64,000 bases of DNA from Ischnura elegans (lineage: Eukaryota; Arthropoda; Insecta; Odonata; Coenagrionidae), in assembly GCF_921293095.1 (NCBI RefSeq), contig NC_060259.1, positions 76,442,120 to 76,506,119 of the forward strand, read 5' to 3'. Of this stretch, positions 1-12,900 are shown in pieces. Position numbers and translations under genes: made by a program. The notes under the pieces were generated by a model. That model did no database searches. It was given only the letters and a program-made list of their open reading frames with translations, and was not told the DNA's origin. Each line of letters starts with the position of its first letter. The stretch's first letter is position 1.

Positions 1-574
1 AGAAAAACCGATTTAGAAGAATGGCAAGGGTCAATTTTATCCTCATTTGAAAAAGGCCAGATTGGCGCCCATGCGATGCCACTCCATGTGACGTCACAGG
101 GACCTAGTTTCTATACGAGTATACATATAGGAGTTTTACATCGTCTGAGATTACCAATGCATGCATGAGGCACAGAACTCAGGGAAACATGTCTTAATAA
201 TCACCTATTAAAACTGGCTAAGGTCGGAAAGTTTTCTTCGTTTGATAAGGTATTAATAAACCTTTTTTAAGCCAAGCGCTACCATTCAGCAAGGTACTCA
301 CTCAGCTACCTGCTAGCATCCTGCGTTGTATCAGAGCTCAGAGCCTCACCCTAAGGTTCCCTCAGTTGCGGCAGGGGGAACCAGAACGACGTCACACGGA
401 CTTTTTCCCGGCATTCATACTTACCAGTCGCGTTTTGCGCGCTTGAAAATTTTCATTTTTCATTTAATCGCAAAAAATAGATATCGTCATTTAAAAATCT
501 AAAAGCATGAAATACGTACTCCAGGAGTAATAATCTTTCGATTTAGGCAATAAAAAAATAATAGAAAACCACCC
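1..574 (+). mobile_element. M1 MITE copy 1, left end cut by window
   Basis: One of six copies of a non-autonomous element of about 650 bp whose termini read GGGTAGTTTCC and GGAAACCACCC and which is flanked by TA on both sides. This copy keeps the body and right terminus, followed by TA at 575-576. It sits in the REV1 intron beyond the last visible exon. Contains no coding capacity. Confidence 0.85.
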
Positions 575-787
575 TATTAACTTCATTGCAGCTTCAAATC
601 AAATTCTAAGTTAAAATCCAAGCTACAATACCATTAAATACTAGAGTAAAAATGTAACTTTTCAATAAAATTTTGTAATAATGAATTAGCAAATTCCTTG
701 ATACCTTAAATTTTGCTTTATCAAGATTATGCTAATTCAAATAATATTTCATCAAGTAAATAAAGCAAAAAGAAATTAAAATTTTAC

Positions 788-908
788 CTTTATTTCTTTC
801 CTAATATGCTCAGCAAAATCCAATGGGGAACAGTTAACTTCAGCCAGGATCATGGTACAGTCTATGAACATTTCATCACAGCTGACAGCTTCCAACGCAT
901 CTGTATAG
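788..908 (-). CDS. REV1: REV1 exon: second catalytic motif (last exon in window)
   Basis: Encodes YTDALEAVSCDEMFIDCTMI and SPLDFAEHIRKEIK. SCDE(M/A)FxD carries the paired acidic active-site residues of the palm. The exon starts after a TTCTAG acceptor and ends at GTAAAA with phase 0; the following exon is left of the window start or within the first 787 bases, where I did not find it. Confidence 0.93.
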
Positions 909-3900
909 CTAGAATACAAAGGGTGAATAGTTAAAGATTGAAAGAACAAGATTCGTGGTGGACGTACAATCCAAAACACAGGTACATATTCTTATTCCCT
1001 CTTGCCAACCTCATGTACATAGCAAAGCCATGGGATGCATGTCTAAGTCATTTCAAGCCAAACTGAGAATATATGTATAAAGAATGGATGTATAAAGAAT
1101 GGACTCTTGTTGAAGAAGTCACAGTTAAATCAAGTTGGCCAGTTAAGTACACCTTCAGCTACACACCAAGCCATCTCCCAAGATGAATTTCAGACTCCTT
1201 TTATCAAACAGTTCGTATCGCTTCAAAGAACTGATTATTAAATACAGACGGTAATTCGCCTTGGGAGAAGATGGGCAAACCTAATGGGCAATCAGGAGAT
1301 TCAACTCTTGGCTATGCCGAATGATTTTTTCGTGGTGAATTTCACCCTTGGTAACAATAACTCTGATCCTGCATTGCTTACAAAGTCACTTGTCCATTGC
1401 AGTACATCTACCAATTGCTGAAGTTGATAGTAAAAATTTTCTTACTGGTAAAATTGGCGTCACTAAAGTGGTAACTGCCCATCTTCATCATCTCTCATCA
1501 GACCGACTTTCAGCAGGAGGAACTATGTTCACATCAGTGGAGGAAGATCATGTTTAAATCCATAAGATTTTTCAACGAGAGAGGTTGATATTTTGAAGGC
1601 AGATCCATGCACAAAATGAATTTGACAAAAAATGTCAGGGCTCTGCAGTGGCAGTTTGCAGTTATGTATGATTTTGGAAATAGCATGGAAGACCAGTTTC
1701 CGTTGGATCTAAGTGCTATGGATATAAACATTGGGTCGGCTGGTGAAAAAATTATGCTAACACAAGGACCGGAAGGGTCACTATGAGCGATAAATCATGT
1801 GCAAAATCTAACACAAACACTTATTTTTCATTTCATTCTTTTGAAATGTTGTGACCAGGCTCACTTTTGTCATATTGTACTACATGAAAAGAAAATAACA
1901 AAATTATAAGTGATTAATTTTTAAATTGATGTTACACATTGAGGATATAAGAAGGACAGGAATTATTCCTTTTAACCCACCACTGAATTTGGGCTTTTTT
2001 TTCTAAATTTTCTTCTCATGCAGAACCCAAGCATTCATTTGCAGGAACTAAACCTGCATACATTTACATTACCATTTGACCCTTTTCTTTTTTCCTAATT
2101 ATTCATACATTCCTTTCTACTTCTTTATTAAAGTTATCCAAAGTTCCTTCTGCTTTGAGGTTAGCATAAGTTACATAAAAATTCCAAATTTATTTGAGTC
2201 CAACTGAGTATTGTACTCGGTAGAGAATTATGATTAATTAATTTTAGGACATTTCGATCATATTGTTTCATATATGTACTATCATGAGCCTTATTCTGAA
2301 CAGAATGGTGACTGCGCGTTTAGCTATAATTTTGATCCCTACTCAATATCGTCATGGTTACCACGACCCATTTGCTACGGAATAGCCCGATCCTGAATGC
2401 CGGGCTATTTGGGAAGAGCCTATTAAATCCGTGAGCTGAACGCAGACAGTCCATTGTTTTCCTTGCTCTTCGAGTGAAATGGGGAGTCCTGTGTACTTCA
2501 ATTTTAGGCGAGTTTTAATCGCTTACGAAGCAGAAGGTCGGAGAAGTTTACGGGTTGAGATGAGGAGTTTGAGGGAAGTCACAAATCCCTTAGGATAGAG
2601 GGAAGAGGAATTTATTTCCTAATTCTGCGCTTCCAAGGAAGTGGCAACATCTTTGGTTTACCAGATCAAACCAGACTTGCGGCGATGAAAATCGTTTGGT
2701 ACACACACAAGATTGCAGGAGAGAAAATAAATGATAGTTAATGCTGAATAATCATTGATTAATAAATAATAACCCTACATCTCCCGGCCCAGGGAAGTTA
2801 CCAGCAAGGAGTTGGGAATGACTTCCTATTACATTTGAGGCAACCACCAGTTAATGGGCGTGTACGACCGTAACGGCAGTAATTACTTGCTGTTTGAGTG
2901 ATAGAATTAAAATGCAAGTGACCTGGAAAAATCGGCCATTGAGAAAAGGTGAGTTCCTTCCATAACCCATTTCAGCCCTTGCTAATCCTGTTTTGCTCTC
3001 CCTTTAATCCATTTATCATGATGCCAGCAGGTTCCGGCCAGCAGCAAGCTTTCCGGGGTGTGATGGGTGCGATATGTTGAAGTTTATTAATAAGCAAAGG
3101 GTTGTCAAGGGTAAAAAGTTGTTGACAAGTTACCAGAGCAGATGAATAAATAAGTAAAAAGAGACAACAACATCGTGTATAATTAAAAAGAATAATTGAG
3201 ATACATTAGGTTAAGGGCTCGCAGGCACTTCGTCAAAAGTGAAAAATATGGATTTAGCAAAACATATCAAGCCGCTGGCGGGTGAGGGAGACTGGCCACT
3301 GTGGAAGAGGAAAGTTCGTGATTTGCTGGATTATCACGAAGGTGCTCTCGACGTCAATGACAAAAGATTAGAGAAACCAGGTGCATTGGCTGAAGATGCG
3401 ATGGATAAACAAATCAAGGAACACAAGATAAAGTCTGATTTGTACCGTACAGCTATGCAAAATCAATGATTGCAAGCTCAGTGACAGATTATGTCTAACA
3501 AAAAATTATGGACAAGGAAACTGTGTATGAGACTTGGGTGGCATTGAAAAAACTCTTCGATGCATCAAGGAAGGACCAATTATTTCAAATTTGCACTGAT
3601 TTCTTTCTTTTGTTTGGACATCAGGAGAGGATGTATCAACGCACATCGCAAAGTTAAAGAGCTTGTGGAACGAGATAAATAATGGTTTAAAGACGAAGGG
3701 TGATATACGATACGATAGACTGTACCCGTATTGCAATTGTCACTGGATATTTCATTGGTAAATGGTAACAGAAGTGTCGTTTACGCAAACTGACATTCTT
3801 TTCAAAACATTAAACAGGTTGAATAAGCAAATTTTTCATGAATGAAACACATTATTATTATTTTCCTCCCTAATACTACATACGCTTCGATGCAACATAA

Positions 3901-6900
3901 TCATCTCTCCATTGCAAGGATGTGCCTAACAGATGTAAACAATGCCTCTTACTGGCTGCCGGAATTTCTTCCTACTGTACCTGAAGGTTTTCATACCGGA
4001 GGGGTCGAAATTAATTACAGCGACTCTGAACTGTGCAATGCATAGCCCACCTCGATTTTGAATACAGGACCGTGCAATTCTGAGCCAAATAATCGCACGC
4101 ACTATGAATTTCAATGCCCGATTCAGAATAAGGCTCTACGAATCACTAAAATTTATAAAACAAGATTGGCATGTAAAATTGTAACATTTTCAGAACAAGA
4201 GGTTATCTCCAGTGTATTAAATAAATAACAGAGTGAAATTCACAAAAAATGACAATAGATGAAAATTTGATGGTGAAATTAATAAAATTAGCGAGTAAAC
4301 AGCAGAAGACTAATTTGAATCATACTAAAAATACTCAAATAAGATCAAATTTGAGTTAACTTCACCATGGTAAAATAAAATTTATGGTCATGGCAAAATC
4401 AAGAAGAAACCTGAGCTGAGCATACTAACCTGGAAGCTATTTCATACAAATTTTTGGAAATGGTGCGATATTTGGAAAATTCATACGGCACTGCAACAAG
4501 GTTTGGGCATATCTGCAATGCCCGGCCAAACCTCATGCCATTCCTCACTCCAGCACTCCTCGCTTCGTAACTGCAGCATGCGATGTCAGCCATTGAGTCC
4601 ATATTTTTACTGCTTTGTAAAAATACTTGATTAGAGGAATAACAAATTATGTACATATTCAGGAAAAAATATTATTAAAAAATTCACTACCAAGGTTAAA
4701 ACAACAGCATGAAATATATTTTTAAACAATTCATTCAAATTCTAAAGCTGACATACATTTTGAGATCTTTAATGCACAAATCTTAACTATAAATCTTTCT
4801 ATTTATCTAACTTAATGTGAACAATGTTTACATTGGTGAATATATTTTATAGCTCTGAATATAAAACTTACCTCTGTGGTGCTACAGATTTTGAACTTGT
4901 GACAACAATAGGCACACCTTCCAGGTCAGGCCTTCCACAACGAGAAACAGATGCAAAATAGCAATCCATGTCTAGATGCATGACAACATTTACAGGTGGA
5001 TCAGCAAGTCTATCATCGGGAGACCTATGAGAGAGAGATGTCAAAACTAATTAGGAACTGTACCCTACATGACGAAGTATTGGGGCATTCAAAGAATCAT
5101 AGATTGGGAGAGTGAAGTCAAAACTATTTACTGAACCCTGCATGTTGAAGTACATAGTAGGGCATTGAAAGAATCATAGATTGGTCTCTCAAAAATTCAA
5201 CTGGTTTTACTCTTTCACAAGTTCATGAGATTCAGAGGAAACAAATAATTGCTCAACGCTGATAATAGGCCTTAACATTGTGTGGGACTTTGGCACTGCC
5301 ACAATGGCATGGCTACTTTGACACAGGCCCGCTTTGGCTCCTGACATGTTAGAACGAATATGGGTAAATTTAAGGGTTAACACTGAGAGAGAGCATGAAA
5401 TAATGAATACAGTTCAAATGTCAAGAAACAAAAGGAACCTGGAAACGGACCACCCAATGAGAAGAGGGAACATCATACTTTGCCCACAATTAAGGGGTGG
5501 ATCATAGCAATAAGGACTATGTCGTGCAGTATATGTAGATGGCAAAAATCTTACTTTACTAGCCTTAATCAGAGGCCCAGATTGGCCAACACCGAATAAT
5601 TGAGTTTTCTTGGGCAATGCTTGCCTTCAGCAAGAAAATCATAGACCTTAATCAAAATTTTACACATGCTTTTTCAACACAAAATTTGTCAAAATACTTT
5701 AAAATTTAGGAATGGATCATTTAAGTATATTAGTCATCAGTTCCACCAGTTCTCTAGCTTTCATTCAGAACCAGTACCAAAATAATTAGCTGAAAACCCA
5801 ATTGGAGAACTTTTCTCGAGTACATTTTACATTACTCATTTTTAACAGAGATGCTGTTGATGAGATTGTTTGCAAGATATTTGGATGTGTTATTTTATGC
5901 ATTTTCAATAATACAAAAAAAATTACTATTTTAAAATTATTCCGTAACAATGAAACACTTGATTGAGAACCAGAACCAAGAAGTAGGACCAAGAACTGAT
6001 ATTGAGCCAGAAATGACAAAAAAGCTGAACCGACTTATCATTCTTTTAAACAGAAAAACCTATAGTTTCATAATTTTACCAATGGACCAACCTTTGGAAG
6101 CCCAATGATGCATCTCCACCATACTTTTCTCGGAGCCAATTTTTAAGTTTTTCTAACCCAGGAAATATTTGTCTATTCTCTTTTTTCAGAGCAGAGACAT
6201 AATTCTTCAGCTCCATCTTCATTGTGCTCAGGAAATGCAGACGAGACTTATTATAAAAGGAGTCCACATCTGCTCCGAGCACTGGGGCAACCGAAGATGA
6301 TTCCCCGTCATCATGGTGTTGCTCATGCCCACCACTCGACGGCTCTCCAACAGAAACACGAGCGCTCCCCTCACCACAACTTCTCTGCATAATCATTTTC
6401 TGCTCTTTCAAAGGATTTATGGTGAAATAGTCAGCACAAGGCAGTTGTCTCCCTTCACTGATGGAGTCAGTAATCCATTCCGGCTTCACAACTTTCACTC
6501 TCTTCAATAATTTCATTTTGCTGTCCGGCAAGTTGTTGGTAATCATATGCGTGACACTGCTATCCAGGAAAACAGAATATACACCACCATGTCGTACGAT
6601 AATATGTTTCAGTTCTTCAGCGGGTGGAACTACAAGAGAACAATTTTAGTATTAAATTTCAGCTCATTCTCACGCAGCAAACATATATGTAAAGATATAC
6701 CCTCTGTTCTAGCACAAACACGGCCATAAAATTAAATCAAATTTTGTCATATTCCCGCAATGAAGAAGGGGCTACCATTTCCACTTACCCTAAAAAGGGT
6801 AACACTATGTTATGAAAACAAAGTTTCTTTATCTGATTGATGAAACCCAAGGTAATTCTTATTCACTTACAGGAAATCATGTTTATCAAAGGATAAGTTC

Positions 6901-9900
6901 CAATAATTTTCCTGATTACAATATTAATAATGATAGACTCAGATGAGCTTGGGAAACTTGTCCATTTTAGTGCAAGGGGGCTGGCAAAGATTCCTTCTGT
7001 AACCCTAGGTAGCAGTGGGCTGAGCATCGCTGCTAACAGTGTCTCCCCTGCTTTGCATCAATACTTCTTTCTGATTTTATGGTTAAAATGACATAATTTC
7101 AAGCATTAATTTTGATGTCAAATTCTTTTAAGTGTCAAATACTCAGCTATAATATACCCCTTGAGTAAATTATGACAGAATATATATTGAATTTTTATGT
7201 TAAAAAGTTGCTGACAAAGTTGGATGAATGTATATAATGTACCAAAAAGAGTTTCTGGGACAATACAGTAGACTCATTCACACGAACAACGTTATTGCAA
7301 AGTTTTTATTATTACTAAGCAAATTGTTGGTCCCGACGAAAAGGCAATTCCAATCTACTGTAAAAGGAACATTATTATGTACAAAATTTCCGTTATTATG
7401 AAATTACAAATCTCACAATCAGTCCCAGTCCCAGCGGTTACAAAATGAACAACAGCATTTAGGTGGATATACACAAGGCTATGTCATAATCATTGTGCTA
7501 CGCTAAGTTCTCCTCATGTACTGCACCCAAGAGAATCAATTATGGTTCTTTCTTCAGTAGGAGATACTTCAGTATACACGTAACATCAAATAATAGGGTA
7601 GTTTCCTTCATCAAAGAAAACAAAAGGCATTGATTGTGATTCGTTACCCACCATTAGTGTATTCATAATATACAAATCATTTGGTTTTAGAAATCCCAAT
7701 TCAGACGAATGTTAAATGTCAATTTTAACCGCATTTGAAAAAGGCGAGATTGGCGCCCATGCGATGCCACTCCACGTGACATCACAGGGACCTAGTTTCT
7801 ATACGAGTAGTTAGGAGTTTTACATCATCTGAGATTACCAATGCATGCATGAGGCACGGAGCTCAGGGAAACATCTCTTAATAATCACCTATTAAAACTG
7901 CCTAAGGTCAGAAAGTTTACTTCCTTTGATAAGGTATTAATAATCGTTATTTAAGCCAAGCGCTACCGGCTAGCAGGGTACTCTGCTACCTGCTAGCAAC
8001 CTGCATCGTATCAGCGCTCAAAGCCTCGCCCCAAGGTCACATCACATGGCGACAGCGGGAACCAAAATGACGTCACATGGGGTTTTCCCAGCATTCATAC
8101 TTAGCTATTGCGTTTTCGCGTGCTTGAAAATTTTCACTTTTCATTTAATCACGAAGAATAGATATCGTCATTAAAAATTCTAAAAGCGTGAAATGTGTAC
8201 TGCAGGAGTAATAATCTTTCGATTCAGGCAATAAAAAATAATAGGAAACCACCCTATTAGCTTCATTCTTGTGGAATCATGGTGACCTACTCATTACTGC
8301 TTGTAAATGGGACGTACAGTCAGTCCTCTTTCAACACACACTCAATTTATGAGTGGGCAGATGTCGATGACTCGATTTCTAGTTGGCCGATACGACATGG
8401 TGTGGTGTAGAGGAACTGGCACTTGAGGCAGAATCTAAACAAAGCATAATTGAATCTGGTGTGAAGTCAGGAACTGTTCAGCACTTTGCCTGTTCTTACT
8501 TCCTGCGGACAGTGACAGTGACAGTTTGCTTCATCAAAGAAAATGAAAGGCATTGATTGCGATTTGTTACCCACCATTAGTGTATTCATAATATACAAAT
8601 TATTTGGTTTCAGAAATCCCAATTCAGACAAATGGCAATGGTCAATTTTAACCGCATTTGAAAAAGCCAGATTGGTGCCCATGCGATGCCACTCCACGTG
8701 ACGTTAAAGGGACCTAGATTCTATACGAGTAGTCCGGAGTTTTACATTATCTGAGATTACCAATGCATGCATGAGGCACAGAACTCAGGGAAACATGCTT
8801 TAATAATCACCTATTAAAACTGCCTAAAGTCGGAAAGTTTTCTTCGTTTGATAAGGTATTAATAATCGTTATTTAAGCCAAGCACTACCTGCTAGCAGGG
8901 TACTCTGCTACCTGCTAGCAGCCTGCATCATATCAGCGCTCAAAGCCTCGCCCCAAGGTCACCTCACACGGCGATAGCGGGAACCAGAATGACGTCACAC
9001 AGGGTTTTCCCAGCATTCATACACTTGTATTTGTTTTGTTTTGTGCACTTGAAAATGTTCACTTTTCATTTAATTGCGAAAAATATATATTGTCATTTAA
9101 AAATCTAAAAGGCTGAAATACGTACTCCAGGAGTAATAATCTTTTGATTTAGGTAATAAAAAATAATAGGAAACCACCCTATTGTGATGCAGTGTTGCAT
9201 TTTTCAGGGTAACAGCACTCCTCGATGCCTTGCATTGATTTATCAACTTACGAACAAGGTCTCGGAACGCATCTAGTTTGTATATAGAGGACTTACTGTA
9301 TTCAGGAAGATATCTACCTTCGATTGCATCATCCTGAATTCTTCTATTGAGAAAATGAAATAAATGTGCTTGCTTATACATATTTTCATACAATCAAATC
9401 GATTATATAATACACTTGACTCTGAAGATATTTTTCGGTGCGACTATAAGTTCGGGAGATGGAAAAGACAAGAAATTTTGACAAACTATTATTTTTTCGA
9501 CAATTCCTATAAGAAACGTTCATACCAACTTCGTTATTACAAACCTCCAGTTTTTTGGTCCCGTGAACTTCATAATAACGAGGGTCAACTATACACAAAA
9601 TTGCAATTTTTCAGCACATCAAAGCAGTTCAGGGTGCACATAAGGCACAAATTATAATTCAAACCAAGGTGGTTCAATGTGCATTCATGCTGGGAATTGT
9701 AAGCCTAGACTTTTGGCAATATAAATCTAATCATTCGGTAGATAACTAGCATAATTGAAAAATTACATAAACAAGCAAAAAATTACAAATGCCAAACCAA
9801 GATAATAATCGCAAGGAACCCTTTACCCAAGTTTAATGAATTCTGAGAGTTGGGCAGCACACTCACCTGTATACCCATTGACATAGATGTGAACACCTTG

Positions 9901-12900
9901 AAATAGCTGAGAGGGCCTTCCAGGTTCATTGATTTCAGCAAACTGCTCAGCAAGCTTTGCCTTTTTAAGTGTCCAATAGCTGACCTGCAAATCAAATTGC
10001 CATCATAATTCAAAATCAATAATTAAGATGCTGATTGGCCAAAATTGTATTCTCTCCACACAATAGGAATGAAGCAAAATTCATATTAAAATGGAATATA
10101 TTATTTATAATTTTTAATAGCTAGATTGTACGAAGCGGGCAGACTTTTTCAGTTGAGCTGGAAATATATGGACTTCTCCCGCAAAACAAGATCCCAAATG
10201 CACCTATCCTCACACACTATTGTTTATCTTGACCTTTCCAAATGGTTAACTTATACCTTATCATCAAACTCACGGAGGCAATACTAAGGAGCCACTTGAA
10301 AACATAAACACAAGAGAGAAAATAAAGGTATAAAATGTATGGATAATAATAATAATAAACGTTAACTGGCGTGTACCCCTAAGGTCCTAAAGAATTTACA
10401 GAAATAAAAATCTAGCGAGTGTAACAATTTGAAAACTAAACGAATTATAGATTTACATTAGCGGATTGACATAGCTTGGGGAATTTAACGGATATAAAGT
10501 CAGAAAAGGGCAGTGGCACTCTATGCTTCAGAAGCTGTGACCAATTGACAAGTGTTCAGAAAAGAATAAAGGCCTTTGTGACCTGGCACTGGTAGAGGAT
10601 GCTGAAGATAAATGGATGCATATGGTGAGAAACGAGGAGATACCATATAATGACACTCAGCAGTAATGTGTGAAACACAATGGAAGAAGAAAATGATGGC
10701 AAAGCCCCCACAGGAACAACAAAGGATAGAAGATTAACCCTTTCAAGATGGTGGAGCTCTCTCCTTAGCACGACTGCTGGAATGAGCCCCAAGAGACTCT
10801 TCCGTCCCCTCTGTACGGAGCATTTTTGCAGGACTTTCGTAAAGAAGGGTCTCGCGGATAAAAACACTTTCTCAGCAACAACCTTTTTCAACTCTTCCGA
10901 GTTGGGACTCCACATTATCTCGGACTCCAAGGGTAGTTGAGCTCCCTCCTTTCCGGGATTTATGACCCTACCAGCTGCATTGGTTTTTGCGGTCAATCTT
11001 GCTTTCTTTATATGAATTAACTGTATGGATAATTGTTGCTTGCACGTAAATTGAAGACTTTGAATTGGATTCCTTGTTTAATTCTGAGAATTGTCACATT
11101 TTGAACGAAGCTCTACTGTCATTATTAATGTATTTAATGCAGCAACAATTTCCATGTTGATCTTTACACTGAAATCGAGATAAAGGTTAATATTTATCCT
11201 AGAATTTCTTTTTAAAAATGTAAAGGCTACTCAAAAGACAAGGAATTCAATTCTTAGTTTATCTAGAAAGGAACAAATATTTATTTCGAAAACTGACTGA
11301 ATGAACAACTGAATGACAGCGGTCCCTTACCACAAAGATGGGTAACATAAACAAGGGGTTCGGGAACCTGATCCCGGATTTCGAGGGTATGTCCTAAGTC
11401 CTGCTTTGTTGGGTCCCAAAACTAAGACTTTACGAACCCGCAACTGTCATAAAAAGGGGGGAGTAAGGAAATGTACATTTTCGACATTCGTTCTCCTGTG
11501 TAGCAAAATCTTCAACAAAAATTTGCATTTTTCGTCTTCTGAGTCAAAAAACGTCCTGCCGCATATTTTCATCATTAGTAGCGAAAAGTTTAAGGTACAC
11601 ATTTCTAGAACAGATCAAGAAGGATATAGGGAGGAGGAGCTTCGGGGAAGTAAAAGAACAGACATGGGAAAGGGAGAGATGGAGGGCTGCAGTGTACTAA
11701 TGAATACAATGAGGTCATTCACTCACACTTGAAATAATTCAATATAAGAATTCAGTACACAGAAGGGAAAGATAAATTAAAACAAAAAAACTCAACCTCA
11801 TATGGCCATCCCCTCACTTAAATAAATGCTATGTGGAAATTCATATACACACACCTCACCAAATGCCTACAGTGGCGGCTTGCGGGGTAGTATGTAGATG
11901 TAGACATAAGGTGAAAATAAAAAAAAATGTTAACCTTGCCACCCATTTTTAATGAGCTTAAGCATCACAGGAGTTCCTATTCATTAACTCATTCATGGAG
12001 AACCGCTCATTGACAGTAGGAAATGCTCTTAAGAGTGTATACAACAGAGAACCATACAATGCCAATGCAAAAGATCAAGGAGAAGCTGAGAAGCAGTGCA
12101 AGAGCACATCACATTGTCCACTAATAAGCATAAGAGCTAATGCTGTCAATTTATCGCTGAAAGGTGTCTGACCATAGGTGACCATGCATGTTCGGAACCT
12201 GGCCACGACATAAAATTTGAGGAGAAGAAACTTTTAGTTAAGGAGTGCCGATTATTCCCTAGACAAATCAGGGAAGCGATAGAAATTCAAAAAACACCTT
12301 TGAATTTCAATAGAGAAGATGGATACTTCCTTCACAGCGCCTGGAAAAGAGTCATCAAAGAGAGAGCCAATCAGAGAGAAGCACCCAGTCAGACAGTCAA
12401 TCACAGTGCAGCTCCCATCCAGCCTACAGTATATAAGCGAGGCAGAAACCAACAGCCGACACCTTCGACCTGAACACGCTGGCAGGACAGCCAGCGAAAC
12501 TGTTGTCAATCAACCAACAACCTGACGCGGAAGAAAACCCTGGAGAAATGCAGAGATCAGACCATCGCCGCGGAAACCTACGCTCTAACATTCCTGAAAA
12601 TATCCACTTCCTGAAACAAGCATACTTAAGCTGTTGCAAAGGTTTTGGCTTCAAGAGTTGCAATTTTGGATCAGAGGGGAAAGTGGGAACTGCTCAAGAT
12701 AAATTACATGGTTAGGGTACCTTTCCCAGGTACCCTGGAGAAAGTCCCCTCGAAGTTGTAGCTGAAATGATGGCAACTAATGCCAAGTCGTGCTGCCCAG
12801 CCAGGACAGCAACAAAATGCCCACTTTGCCACTCAAATGCAGTAACACTCCATGTGTTCAACCATGATTTCAATCTTTTAGCTATACTTCTGGAGCTACC

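Noticed and set aside
8467-8697. 76-codon open frame, similar to one at 50790-50981
   Set aside because: Both are translations of the M1 MITE in the same frame, not genes.
9783-10019. 78-codon minus-strand open frame over the REV1 BRCT exon
   Set aside because: Wrong frame; the splice-bounded exon 9867-9984 read from its first base gives the BRCT sequence.
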